Positions 36,801 to 48,341 of a stretch of 64,000 bases of DNA are shown here, one piece after another. The position numbers and the translations under genes were made by a program. The notes beneath the pieces were generated by a model. The model ran no database searches and was not told where the DNA came from. It saw nothing but the letters and a program-made list of their open reading frames with translations. Position 1 is the first letter of the stretch. Each line of letters opens with the position of its first letter. The stretch covers positions 434,001 through 498,000 of the forward strand of contig CAKJVC010000107.1 in the NCBI GenBank assembly GCA_918026815.1, given 5' to 3'. The DNA comes from Chalara sp. BL73. Taxonomy: Eukaryota; Ascomycota; Leotiomycetes; Helotiales.

Positions 36801-37033
36801 GCGGAAAGTCTCTTGTTGATTCGCGACCAATAGTGTCTCTCATATTATCCCGGCCCGGTGCAAACCCACCATTGTTATGTCTTGAGTCTGATATTGATCT
36901 ACGTCTCTCAGCACCTCGACCTGAATCGCTGCGGTCTCTGTAATCATTTGCTCCTCCGAACTCTCGATAGCGGGGACTCCGGGATCGCGGAGAGCGACGA
37001 GACTCGCCTGAGTCATATGCTGGATTACGCGAC
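30900..37033 (-). CDS. SNT1: SNT1-like SANT/Myb chromatin corepressor protein, 5' exon unresolved
   Basis: Very large nuclear protein of the SNT1/NCoR-SMRT type, a scaffold of the Set3 histone deacetylase complex in yeast. Exons 34025-37033, 33182-33863 and 30900-33104 join in frame (introns 161 and 77 nt, phases 2 and 0) to over 1,960 residues. The N-terminal part is Arg/Ser/Gly-rich (RSPRSRSPRYREFGG). SANT1 lies at about 34110-34245 with NFTEEESELFEQAYFEYPKQ and WGKIAEAIPRRDYKACIQHY. SANT2 is split by the second intron, YWSVPEATEFPELLRYYGTD through WHAIAKHMTSKTHIM and on to VKNYYIRRAEQGQNTEW. The C-terminus is Gln/Pro/Ser-rich and ends in a charged helix (IDENYRQRLDEMARRDELAR). The 5' coding exon is not found: the frame enters at an acceptor at 37034-37035 in phase 2. 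Divergent from DYS1. Confidence 0.85.
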
Positions 37034-37799
37034 CTAGAATTCCAAATGTCAGGTCGCAAGATAGACTCATATATTAAGAGCAACCCACATTCATGGTGCT
37101 GGGCAATGGCCCTAGACAACTCGGCAATTCGTTGATAGAATGAGATGCGCTGAGACAGAGAAAGCAGGGAGTCCACAGCAATGTTGCAAAAGTGATATGT
37201 TCAGAAACTCTGCAGGGGGCTAAGGACCTTCTCGTTGTGAATGTTCGGTGCCTGATGGAGTGTGTATCAGATCTCCCAGAATGTGAAATTCAAATAAGTA
37301 ACTGCAGTAGAATTGAAAGATTATGAGTATATGCTTCCTCGCTGGCACAGGGAGGTATTGTACAGAGCGTTGTGGAAATTAGAGGTTAGCAAGAAAGATA
37401 AGGCAGTTTGAAATGGTATTCTAGCTTCAAGTTATCGAAGTTGAATGCCAAGTCTAGACTAGACCACTGGCGTGGGTGCGGCTCGTTTGTGCGCGCGGCT
37501 GTCGGGTATTACTATGCATGCTCGGTACCTCAAAAATTATCCGATTCACAACTTCTTGAAGCCGCCTACTACTCTGTTGCACTGACCGGCTCAACATCTG
37601 TCACAATCCATCCACAACAATTTTGTGCATTTTCGGAGCATCTCTGACAGTCGTCTGTATTTGTATTGGTAAGGTTCTATAACCCTTCAGCCGGAACAAA
37701 GGGATAGAAGCTGGAAATAAGAGTCAACCAGAAACACCCCAAGGAAATATTCCCGGTAGGAAGCATATCTTCTTTCCTTCTTCCCATAAGTAGCAAAGC
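37034..37799. other. Divergent intergenic region SNT1/DYS1
   Basis: Holds both promoters and presumably the missing first SNT1 exon. Several minus-strand ATGs exist (37070, 37090, 37094, 37519, 37597), but none gives a clean phase-2 exon with a good donor. Leader of the + strand gene ends AAGCATGACT. Confidence 0.5.
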
Positions 37800-38985
37800 A
37801 TGACTTCTTCGGAGAATGATGCGGCGCCACCTAGCTCCGTGACAGATGCAGTCCTCGTTCAATCAAATGGCATGCCGGCAGGGTCACAAAAAGTGGAAGA
37901 ATTAGATTTCAATGACTTTACTGGACGGCAGATAACAGTAGACGATCTAATTGGAGGTATGAGTCATATGGGATTCCAGGCCAGCTCAATTAGTGAAGCT
38001 ATACGAATAATAAATGAAATGGTAAGGGGCAGTATGTACGATCGAGAAAAATTTCCTGACACTTTTTAGAGAGAATGGCGCGACCCAGAAACATCCGACA
38101 AGACCACGATCTTCCTAGGATATACTTCAAATCTAATCTCTTCCGGGCTGCGAGGCACTCTCCGCTACCTAGCACAGCATTCGCATATTTCAGCCATTGT
38201 GGCCACTGCTGGCGGAATAGAGGAAGATTTCATTAAATGTCTGGGCGATACCTATATGGGCTCCTTTTCTACCCCTGGTGCAGCGCTGCGCAAAGAAGGT
38301 TTGAATCGCATAGGAAACCTTATTGTGCCGAACTCGAATTACTGTCTGTTTGAAGACTGGGTTATGCCTATCCTGGACAAGATGTTAGAGGAACAAGAAG
38401 CAACAAAAGACTCTGAAGAACCCATCATTTGGACGCCGTCGAAGGTCATACACCGTCTAGGAAAGGAGATAAATGACGAGCGATCGGTGTACTATTGGTG
38501 CTATAAGAATAACATACCGGTTTTCAGCCCAGCATTGACTGATGGAAGTCTGGGCGACATGCTATACTTCCATACCTACAAGTCTTCCCCTCAACAGCTA
38601 CGGATTGATATTGTAGAGGATATACGAAAGATAAATACCATCGCGGTCCGAGCAAAGCGCGCTGGGATGCTCATTCTTGGTGGGGGGCTTGTAAAACACC
38701 ATATCGCGAATGCATGCCTTATGCGCAATGGCGCTGAGAGTGCAGTTTATATCAACACTGCCCAAGAGTTTGATGGGAGCGACGCTGGCGCACGACCAGA
38801 TGAGGCAGTAAGCTGGGGCAAAATCAAAGCTGGCGCTGATAGTGTCAAGGTAGTTATGGCTCCATACAACTTGTATTTGTGCACTGCTAATCACTGTTTA
38901 GGTTTATGTAGAAGCAACGGCATGTTTTCCTCTCATTGTTGCAGCAACTTTTGCAAAACATCAGAATCAGCCGAAGAAAGTATAA
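37800..38985 (+). CDS. DYS1: Deoxyhypusine synthase
   Basis: Cytosolic enzyme that transfers the aminobutyl group of spermidine, with NAD, to a lysine of eIF5A, the first step of hypusine formation. Exons 37800-38021, 38070-38849 and 38902-38985 (introns 48 and 52 nt, both phase 0, CTGAC branch in the first) give 361 residues; the human enzyme has 369. Diagnostic blocks: [120 protein letters not shown], and [16 protein letters not shown], which holds the active-site lysine (WGKI). The tail [20 protein letters not shown] is supplied by the last small exon, confirming the second intron. The gene is essential in fungi where tested. Confidence 0.96.
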
Positions 38986-39585
38986 AATTAATATGAATTC
39001 CGAGGTAATGAATAGTGCATCCGGTGAAATGACTTACATATGGCGAAGACATCAGAATAATCTATCTACCAAGATAGGGCTTGGTCCAACTCAGGCAAAT
39101 ATATTTATGAGATAAGTTACCGAATCATTTTAGGTAACGGCTTGGTAGCACATAACTATTGTCAGTCGCCGCAAAACCAAAGCAAAATGGCTATATCAAC
39201 ATCACATTCTCAATTTTTCTTTACTAACTTATACTCAACATGAAAATTGATAATCCCTAAACTTTTATTAAACCTCAGTTGAACTATCCATGACAACCCC
39301 AAAAAAGGTCAAGGTTACTCTAGCCTAGGAATTCAATACGCTCTGTAGTATAGCATCTCACCGGAGCATTCTTCTGTTAGCCATCCGCCATTGTTTCTCA
39401 ATCGCCATTAACGCCCAAAGGCCCCCTAAGAATACTCATAAAAGATAGGGGTTAGGTGCTAGAAAGATAACTATCAACTCTCCATCAGCCACATTACATC
39501 TTATCACTTCATGTACTGCCTTCTTTGTGATAATATCTCTAATTGACCTAGTTACTGGTGCTCAACGTTTAAAAATCAGTGGCGA
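38986..39585. other. Intergenic region between convergent genes
   Basis: No gene seen; 3' flanks of DYS1 and of the reading frame ending at 39586. Confidence 0.5.
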
Positions 39586-40230
39586 TCACACCAACAAACC
39601 GGCGGATTTCATTGCGGTCTTGTCGCTTTGTCCGTCCAAAGTGGGCTCATTGGAAAATGTGTTGTCCAAATCGACTTCCATCACAGTTTGAGGAGATTTG
39701 TCATCAGCAAGATGGTCGCTGGTACAGGTGGCGTCAATTTCAGCCAGGGTTCGGTGTAACTTGGCCTTCATCCCACCGTGGGTGGAGATATCACGGTCAT
39801 GCTCAGAAACCTCGTTACTATCCCCTAAGGAGGAGGGAGCACTGAGTGTGCCAGAGCTCCCGGAAAGAGTCTCGTCTGAGCTGACTTCCATAGCGGTCGA
39901 TGCTCCAGCAGACCGGTCCTGGAACTGCCCACCATGCGAGAGGAACCACTGCTCTGCAGCGGCCGCTGAAGAACCCGATCCCAAACTTCCATAAACACCA
40001 TTCTTGCGATGTGTCGGTTCCAGCGAATATGTTGTTTCGTAAAAATGGTGCCTTTGTCCATATCCCAATGGGTCTCTATTTGGGAACATCTTCCTCTGAT
40101 AATCCTGGCAGTTAAGATGCTGCTCCTCGATTACACCACAGTCAGTGCAATAGTGAATTCCTTGGCAACTGTCTATGGCGCAGCAAGCGCAGCATGAGCC
40201 ATCTGGATGCGGCGCTCTAAGGAACCAAGG
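39586..40230 (-). CDS. Unrecognised Cys-rich protein or terminal exon
   Basis: Minus-strand frame open from a good acceptor (AACATAG before 40230) to a stop at 39586, about 214 codons. It begins EGVVPWFLRAPHPDGSCC and holds a Cys/His-rich segment with CCACCAIDSCQGIHYCTDCG and VIEEQHLNCQDYQ that could bind zinc. KMFPNRDPLGYGQRHHFYET follows, then a Ser-rich acidic tail (SSDETLSGSSGTLSAPSSLG). There is no suitable ATG before the Cys-rich part, so it is probably a downstream exon. The nearest upstream coding candidate is the frame at 40749-41648 on the same strand. Possible joining exons between them are interrupted by stops, so the locus may be partly decayed. No family recognised. Confidence 0.5.
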   Translation of the reverse strand, partial: PWFLRAPHPDGSCCACCAIDSCQGIHYCTDCGVIEEQHLNCQDYQRKMFPNRDPLGYGQRHHFYETTYSLEPTHRKNGVYGSLGSGSSAAAAEQWFLSHGGQFQDRSAGASTAMEVSSDETLSGSSGTLSAPSSLGDSNEVSEHDRDISTHGGMKAKLHRTLAEIDATCTSDHLADDKSPQTVMEVDLDNTFSNEPTLDGQSDKTAMKSAGLLV

Positions 40231-40748
40231 AACAACACCTTCCTATGTTCTTGTCAGTTGGATAATCTTCATAATTCCTGGTTGCAAATGTCCTCAAGTG
40301 TTGGAAGGCCTTGATATATTAAACTCAAATATCTGAGGCCATCAAAGTTGGTCGTCGAGATCGAACAACACTCAAGTTGTAAGAATGGTCCTCTTTAAGC
40401 CTCATATGTTTTCACACAATGTATCAAAGCTCGCCACGTCTTAACATGCTGCATTTGGATCAGGTTTCTACGTCGCTTTTCTGCATGCAGTAAAAGCTAA
40501 AGCTAGAGACAGAACTCACAATCTTTTCACCTATTTCCATTTTGTTTCTGCTTCGCCGTTAGCGAATCAAGATCTTGGGTTGCCTGAGCAATCTGAAAGT
40601 CTCCACTTTCGATGTCTAATAGTCAAGATGCTAGACTAGACGATACGTTTGAGGTTGACGTCTGAGCGTAATCGAAGACACCATCATACCACACACACTT
40701 GCGGTCGCGCCAACCCTAGCATACAAAATGAGGGAATGCGGGAATAAC

Positions 40749-41648
40749 TTACTCGTTATATCTAACCATCAATGCGTTCCAATAATCAATATTATTCAGC
40801 GATGCTACATGCTCAATTTGGTTATTCATATCGGATTTCGTGAAAACTGGGGATGCTCGGTATTCCCTGTGGCCAAAGAAGTTGAAACCTCCAGGTAGAT
40901 TAGAACACATCTCAGTCGGCAGCATATCTTGGCCTTTTTGGTGGTAGAAAGTTGCCTTATCATCATAGCTGCTTTTTTCATTTCGCCACACAACGCTACC
41001 ACTACTAGTATGGAAAGCTCGCCTACCATCCCGTGGAGCTGCATCGTCGTCCGGGTCAAAAGTGAAGCCAAGGCTGCGAATAACCTCGCCTCTGTTGGAT
41101 ATCTCCATAGTTAATACAAAGGAGTCAGCTCTACTATATCGACTAGATCGCACTTCTTCTCCTACTCGCGCGAGAGTGAGGCTTCTCGAGGCGGCCACCT
41201 CCTCAGACTTAACCTTGGTGGTGGGAGGTAGATCTGGTCGAAGAACTGGTGGGTGGATGTCTCTAAGTGAAGGATCCAAAAGCTCATTCTGTGTAGTATG
41301 TACGGAACGGGGGGTCACTTCGTCGACATCGTTGTTGAGAATGATTTTAAGATTCATTTTTGAAGAAGCATCCCTGGAGATGGCGTTTTCGGTTTCATCA
41401 TTTGTGTTCGTGTGAACTCTCCTATCTTTCGGATTAAAGTACTGTGGGAGGACATCGCGCAATTTTGGAAGAGTTTCCTTGCCAGCCGTGGCTGTTTCCG
41501 GGTTATAATTAAAACCTGCGAGGTCTGATACTGGATCCGAGCCCTGACTAAGATTTAAAAGGGTTTGAGCAGCGTCTGCAGTGTTGGTGGCAAATCTCTC
41601 TTCGGAATTGTTGTTCTTCCTAACATTTTCGTGGATGGATGGCTCCAT
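40749..41648 (-). CDS. Unrecognised protein, N-terminal exon
   Basis: ATG at 41648 opens a 299-codon frame ending at a TAA that overlaps a good donor (GTAAGT after the GA of the last codon). The protein is hydrophilic, with MEPSIHENVRKNNNSEERF, LPKLRDVLPQYFNPKDRRVH, a middle with basic and acidic tracts, and a more ordered end: GGFNFFGHREYRASPVF, SDMNNQIEHVASLNNIDYWN and ALMVRYNE. Beyond a TAG acceptor at about 40718, a second stretch reads WRDRKCVWYDGVFDYAQTST, but it is one base out of register with the GTAAGT donor. Only a poor donor (GTTAGA at 40771) would connect it in frame. I do not recognise the family. It may be the first exon of a gene that continues to 39586. Confidence 0.5.
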   Translation of the reverse strand: MEPSIHENVRKNNNSEERFATNTADAAQTLLNLSQGSDPVSDLAGFNYNPETATAGKETLPKLRDVLPQYFNPKDRRVHTNTNDETENAISRDASSKMNLKIILNNDVDEVTPRSVHTTQNELLDPSLRDIHPPVLRPDLPPTTKVKSEEVAASRSLTLARVGEEVRSSRYSRADSFVLTMEISNRGEVIRSLGFTFDPDDDAAPRDGRRAFHTSSGSVVWRNEKSSYDDKATFYHQKGQDMLPTEMCSNLPGGFNFFGHREYRASPVFTKSDMNNQIEHVASLNNIDYWNALMVRYNE

Positions 41649-44504
41649 GTTGCGGATAAGGTCCCTTCTTTAAGAGAGGCTTCTATCCAAGGCGGAGCGT
41701 TTTCCCTCAGCTCTGCCCTGGCAATTCTTGTAAATATATTAGTGATATGTCAAACATGGGAGGGAAAAGTCTTGGTCATCTATTCCGAATGGAATAGAAA
41801 GATATTGCATAGAACGAGCATTTTAATATCCAAAACCATGGTAATTAAAAGAGTGCGGCAATAGTACGCACTCTGCCAGACCTGAAAATCACCGTCCCGA
41901 AATGTATAGGAGCATGGGGTCTTGCGATGAGAACTACATACACACAAATATCGGATTTCAGGTATCTGGAAATTAGACCTCGCCTCGCCACAAAGGTCTT
42001 AGATGCCCTGAGAGTGTTTCGTAAGTAAAACGGGTTGCTGTATTAAAGAGCGAAACAATTGACAATATAGCGATTGAAAGAGTGATGATATCGCTGATGT
42101 TCGTGAATCGTAGCAAGTTCGTGTTAAGGGATGAGATTTTAGAGTAGAAGAGAAAAATGAAAAATTTATAATGATTCATATTGCGTGCGTCAGCCAGAGT
42201 TTAGACTACTTGGTTGCTTCCGCATTTAGTGCACGCTGGATTAGCTGGTCATCTGTCGATATCAGTGTATAAGTTGGCACTATCACCTTAGGCTGGTTCC
42301 AACAATTCCTCCCCTGTGAGATTTGGTTGAGGGGATTAGATTACTTTTGGAATTGTGATAACTAGTGCTCGGTCTCCATCTGTTAGAGGCTCAAACTCTG
42401 CTGCGCCAAATAGAGATAAGACATTGGTGATAGATGGTTAGACAGACATACCGATATTTCTATTTAGTGCCCAGGCGCCGGCCATACGTTGGGATTTTTA
42501 ACCTGGGCTAGAGTAATTAGGTCATTCTTCGGGCCTTGATCTCTGATAATGTTGACCGGTAGAGAACACCAGGCCCTCTCAAAATTTGATATCCGATACA
42601 AAGCAGCTTTGTCTGAGATTTGCTTTCACCCGTGACTTTTGAATGCAGTCGTCAGTTGCTGCCCTGAGATGAGGTCACTAATATAACAAGGAAGGCGCGT
42701 GGCATAGCCGCTGGATCGCTCATAACCTACTCCCTCGAACTAGAACGAGTCCGTACCTCCAAGGCGATTTGTATCTGCAGAATGTCATGGAAGACAATTA
42801 ATCTTGTGGACCATAGTCGGATCATATTCTTTCTTGAATACTTGAATGAAGCGACCTTCAAGAAAGGCACACTGTGCGGTATGGTTGACAGCAATTGCTG
42901 ACCAATCCATATTAGGTCATGGAGCATCGCATTCCAACATTTTCAAACATTATATACTCGACTATCTCCAGTAATCCAGCTCATTGTTGTAGAATTATAT
43001 CCTCACATGGCCATCCTACAGGAAATAGGTCAGACAAATGTTGCTTCACGCATGGGCTAGCAGTGTCCCGATGGTAAGTGTTCTCCTCGAGCGATGGGTC
43101 CCTATTGCAGGACTGTGGCGATTATTGAAATGGTATCAGTTGCAGATTAAAGTTTGAAAATAGAGTCTGGTATGAATCATTGTTCTTGGACGGGTTGTCA
43201 TTGGCTTCTCAACAGTTCGTAGACTGCTCTAACTGTCCACCACCAATCCAGAAGGCGTCTGACTAGGGTTGGCAAATCTCTTCAGGTAAGAGTGTGGAGG
43301 GTTGTGTAGAAATAATTTCGTAACAACGAGAGCCATGAGATCATGTTCCTTCGTTCGTCTTAGTGTGAACTTGACATATCTCGATTTCGCTGACATTAAC
43401 AAATGCGAGAGGAAATAGGGGGCAGTGCCAAGTCTCGGTTAATCGGGCAAATAAGCCGAACTTACAGAAATGTTAGGGAGTGATACAGAGAAGCAAACGC
43501 TAGCTACTTGGCTCACAGGCTTCATCGTTAGAATTGAATAACGTTAGACATTTCTCCAGCTGTGCTGACTTCAGGACTTTCGAAACATTACTAGCACACT
43601 CACTCCAATTCGGTCAAGCCTAGGCGTAATCTGATGACCACTTAGTCTAACTTGGTCCTTGTCACAGGTGTATTGCAGATCCTAATAAAATTGATCGAAT
43701 TTTCCATCGATTTGGCAAAGCCTGCAATCGACAACATATTAGAAGTATGGATATAGCAAGAACTTGACCCAAAACTTTGGGCTTTTCATATTATAACAGA
43801 AATGCAAGACAACAAGAACCACGTCAGAATAACAACAAAGCATAGTTCAGCTTCAAAAACATATAGAGCAGCGGTCATAAAATACAACTAGGTTCAAAAT
43901 AAAGCAAACACAAAGATGGTACAACTCAACATTGTTTTCATAAAAACATGTTATCGTCGAGGCAAAATAAGCGGTCAAATCTCTTTAGAAAACTTAACGC
44001 CCTTTACGTGTCCCTAAAGACTATCGGTCCTGGCGTCAATTATATCTTCGCTTGCTATTGATTCCATTCTCCCTGCCATTGTCAACGCTTCTGCTTTGTT
44101 ATTGCATTACCTTGCGGTCATGGACATGTAGCCACATTCTGGATAGCAATCGGCTAGCCTCGTGCCGCTTCCAATTATTGGCCATCCTAAACATTTTACT
44201 AGTGCTTCGATTAGGAAGGAAGATAGTACCTCTAATCCATCATCCAAAGATGATTAAAAACAGATGGACCTCCACAGATATTAAAGTGCAAGAATGGTTG
44301 AAGCCAGCGACCGAAACCTTACTAACACGAATTTAATATACCCAGAGTACGCAAAATTGCCTCGTTCTAAAACATCGACTCATAGAGCATGTGTTGTAAC
44401 GGTATCCGATTCGCTTTCCTTGAGTGAGGAAATCTTTGAAGCTGGTGTTGTTTAAATTTACCTGCTTGGATTGGGAGTTATTGTTATGTTAAAGTAAGGA
44501 TTCT

Positions 44505-44528
44505 ATAAACGTACGAGCGTACGTTTAT
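44505..44528. repeat. Near-perfect 24-bp palindrome (11-bp arms)
   Basis: The arm ATAAACGTACG (44505-44515) and its exact complement CGTACGTTTAT (44518-44528) are separated by AG. It could form a tight hairpin or bind a dimeric protein. It lies in a gene-free area, so its role is unknown. Confidence 0.7.
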
Positions 44529-45593
44529 TCTGCTTTAGATAGTCACAATATTCTTTGCTCTTTGTGTTTTGTTCTCAAATTCCGAAGCAAGCATTTCTCC
44601 TTCCGAGGACATTGAGATTTGGGTTGGCTTCTCTGTGATGAGAAATTGATTTATGTTTCTCTGGATTGTTATTAGTAACTTCTTTGTTCTGGCTTTGGAG
44701 TGCTGTCTTAAATAGTAATTCATAAAGCTGCATGGTGCATGGAAGGAATGTGCTGGCTGTATGGTAAATTATGCTGTATCTATGTATACAGAGGCAGACT
44801 GGCCGATATGAGAAGACATATTCTTCAACAACGAGCAGTCAAGAATATTGGCAGGCAATATATTTCTACTTCATCGTCCTGCTTCAGTCCCTGGCGGCGC
44901 GTTTCGTATGTTTCTCAACCACTGGAGTCTCAGTTGCTCCTATGACAACTGGAGCGGTTCGGCTTTCCCAGGGTAAGGGCGCAGGTACCAGTGCAAGTGC
45001 CAGTCAATAGCTTGCTTCATATGAAGGCATAATTCTTGCGAGTTGGAAGCCGATCAACTGTCCGGTATTGAATACAAGTGATGTAAAATTATGAATCTCT
45101 CGAGGAAATGTTAGCCCTCTGCCTCCATTCGTGGACCGTGACTTATCATAAATATATATGCAGAGGCAACTCATTGATAAACTTGCCTTCATTCATATCA
45201 AGAGCTTGCAGGATGTATGCAAATATCACGATCTTTCGAAGCGTGATGATTTTGTAAGGGGCTAAATTAGAACATTGAGAATGCAACGAAGCATGCTTGA
45301 ATCTCTCAACTCGTCACACAAATTTTAGCGGTTTCTTAGTGTATGTGTTATCGATACGAGATGATTGAGGACTAACTTTTGGTGGAGATTGGGGTCTAGG
45401 AAACTGAAACTTTTGAGCGTGCTACATACTTTACGTTACATACTTTACCGGGAGGAGATTAAGAACTGGAATCCAACGAAAAGGTTTGACACTCCTAGAA
45501 AAGAACCACTGCCAGAGTAAAACTTAAGGCGCAGATGATAGACAAAAATAGTTTTTGATTTTTTAATATCCTGCAAAGCATGCATGCCCAAGG

Positions 45594-45617
45594 GCCCGTG
45601 TCCCCAGAAGCACGGGC
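45594..45617. repeat. Short inverted repeat, 7-bp arms
   Basis: GCCCGTG (45594-45600) and CACGGGC (45611-45617) flank a 10-nt loop in an otherwise AT-rich gene-free stretch. Small enough to be chance. Confidence 0.4.
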
Positions 45618-48341
45618 ACATCAACTCAAAGCGGAGAGTTGGCTCTGAACTTCAATACACTTTTCGAGACTGTGCAGATTGAAGCCAAATTTAAATAAAT
45701 AAGTGCACATAATTTCTTACCCAGAGCCAAACTGATGGTTCCGACACGTGATTGCCCTTATATTGCAATCTCCCAACGGATGACTAACTTTGACATGGCC
45801 AGTTCTTGAGCCATAGCCGCCAAAGGCGCTCTAGAATCGACCAGGGTATCATTTGTGGGTTGTTGTCTGAGGTCATTAGCCTTACTCAGTATGTGCAAAA
45901 GGTAGCAAAACTAAGGACCGTGATATGCAGAGAGGAGAATATTAAGGTCTGGAAGTCAATAGGTACAACCTTTCGCCATTGAAACTAGGAGGTCACTATA
46001 TCAGCTTTTTGATGGTGTCTAAGATACCTCCCCATGGTTTAGACGGAAGAAGTAGTGGTTGTTCAAGGATTTCCAGTTGTTTTAGCATATTCTTAGCAAC
46101 CTCCAGGGGGTAGATCTGGCATTGCAAAGGAAAATTCAAAGTTCCTGACGCGTTAATGTGGAGATTGATCATTTAGAAGCTGTATGAGCACATTATGCTT
46201 AGTCATCATGGCAAGACAGCTTCTCTCTTTCCTGATGACCTGATCACTAGCAGCTACTTGGATAGAGGAATCAAGTCTCTAGAACTTGCTTGGCCTTAAA
46301 TCAGAGAGTAATAGTTAAGATTTAAGACAAGACCATACTTTCTACAACGAACTTGCAACGAAGGGTACAGAATGTGGCTCTGTAAATGGGACCCAGAGAA
46401 ATACCCTGTCACTTGTTGATGCTCACAGATGCGACATGCAACAAAAGTACAATAATATCTGCAAATAAAGATCTGCTCGCCATTAGAATACATGGTTCGA
46501 GAGTCCATCGTTCAACATCACCTGGAGCCGGAGCTAGAAACGGCACAGGAGCGGAGGCGACTCATGACGTATGAAGCCACAGTCATCCGCTGCTATTCCA
46601 AAAGTAGATACCTGAGGTGCCATGTCATTCAACCATGGTGTTAATACTTCATCAATACTGTGGAGTGTTGGATCAGCATCCGAGTAATCTTGCCGCCATG
46701 GTTGATACCAAAATGCTAATGGAGGCGATGCACGGACAAAAACTTGTGACCCAGTATGTTTATCCTGAAATAAACTATTGAAGTAATCAGATGTTGTGGA
46801 ATAGAATTTGGATAAGGTTGGTGATTAAGAGGCACCAAAAGAGGGAGAATCTGGGTCCTGTGGATAAGGATAACTGTGATTCTAGGTCAAGGAAGGAAAG
46901 TTTTTGTGATCCATTTTAACCACATGATCCATGATCCCCTACTGGAACCTGAAAGGTCAGAGCCACAGCGTAGTTTCACAGATTTACCCGTCGTTTCCCA
47001 AGCTCGAGGCTGGGCGACAATTAGGCACCCGTGCGTGACACTTCCGCATTATCTTCGTTACAAATTCCATGAGATAACCACTTTAACACTCTTACAAAAT
47101 TTGCCACCATCCGCATGTTAACCGCAAATCACTTTGACAGCCTGGACATGGTTTTTAGCTTTCGGGAACTAAAGCAACTGTTGAGGCGTGGTCAGAAGTG
47201 CCAAGGATTTAGGCAATGATATACAACTTTTAATAGACCGGCAATAATGAAAATAAAGCTACTGGCAATAGGATTTGGTAAAGGCTGCGTAGGTTCCTAG
47301 TATTTCAGGGCCAGACGGATAGGTAAAATGCTACTTCCAGGTATATTGCGGTAAAGCATCACTCGCCAGCCAAATGATACCAGATGTAGGCGCAGAAGGA
47401 TCACGGGGCTTAATAACGTGATTGGAACTCCCTACTCATATGAGAGGTCTCAAAATTGCTTCCCATAGAAGATGTTTGCGCTGAGAAAGGAATTGGCCGG
47501 ATGAATTGCAGAACCGTAACTAAAGTGGTCGCCGCCGTACCAATGTACCGACAACAGCGGCAGAAACAGCAACAACAGCAACGCAAAAGAGCCAAAGAAG
47601 ACTAAAAGAACAGCAATATTACCAAGACCCAGAAATCACACGTCGATGTTGACTCAACTACTCTATATTTATTATTAAATCATGAAATGGTGCATAAGTT
47701 TTATGTGAGATTGTAATTTGGAGAAGAGATAGGCAAGATATTAATATGTAAGAGGCTTGAAGAAACAGGTTACCACTGACATGGTTAGCGCAGTGTGCAG
47801 TGACTAGAACAGGTCGTGGATGGAGCGCAGCCACATACACACCCTGGAGATACAGCAAGGTTCGAGTAGACGTCAAGGAGAGCCCTAGAAGAAAGATTCC
47901 TGCCCGTCGGAAAGGAAGGATACAACCCAAGATGCTGGACCATGCATTCTTGCTGAGCAAGCCCTGCATCCCCCGAGGCCTTTGGACCAATGGCCCTTGC
48001 AAGTACCACTTAGCGCTGATAAATATCACGAGTTGAAACAGAGCATAGAGCAAAAATCGTGGCCAGAACTTTTTGACATTTTGCCGTATCTAAGCAGAGT
48101 CCTCTGCTATTGACGCCTCTATCAACTGGAACCAATACCTCCAGAACGCCTCCGCCAAAGCCAACGCCTCATAAAACTAACCTCATCATCAAATGTCATA
48201 AGTATCGTATAACACACGCCTATATGTGCCAAATATTTGGGGGCTTTGTATCCACGACTCCAATATCTCCAGGATTGTGTTTCCTCTTTTAAAAAAATGC
48301 CTCCCAGTCTAACTCTCTTCACCTTTGAGCTAATATGAGAT

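Larger units (their letters stand above)
41649..48341. other. Long gene-poor region
   Basis: About 6.7 kb in which I can support no gene. Some segments look faintly coding on the minus strand. One is a 76-codon stretch at 46534-46764 that follows a good TTTATTTCAG acceptor and contains IDEVLTPWLNDMAPQ. Another runs 42480-42943, open but for four internal stops, with YRISNFERAWCSLPVNIIRD. Lengths like these are expected by chance in a region this size, so they are not called. No transposase, reverse transcriptase or long terminal repeat was recognised. A sharp palindrome lies at 44505-44528. Confidence 0.45.

Noticed and set aside
40290..40420. Leucine-rich 40-codon stretch (FDGLRYLSLIYQGLP) between the two unrecognised frames, resembling an F-box/LRR protein
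   Set aside because: Open only for about 40 codons, bounded by stops in the same frame, with no donor nearby; chance cannot be excluded.
42480..42943. Minus-strand stretch that at first looked like a pseudogene with in-frame stops
   Set aside because: Four or more stops in about 155 codons is close to the random expectation, and no family could be recognised.
45594..45617. Hairpin considered as a terminator or small RNA
   Set aside because: Only 7-bp arms, no adjacent gene, and eukaryotic genes do not use this type of terminator.
47658..48053. Hydrophobic 131-codon minus-strand frame near the HSF1 3' end
   Set aside because: It begins with TTG, the first ATG is 28 codons in, and it has no motif or splice signals.
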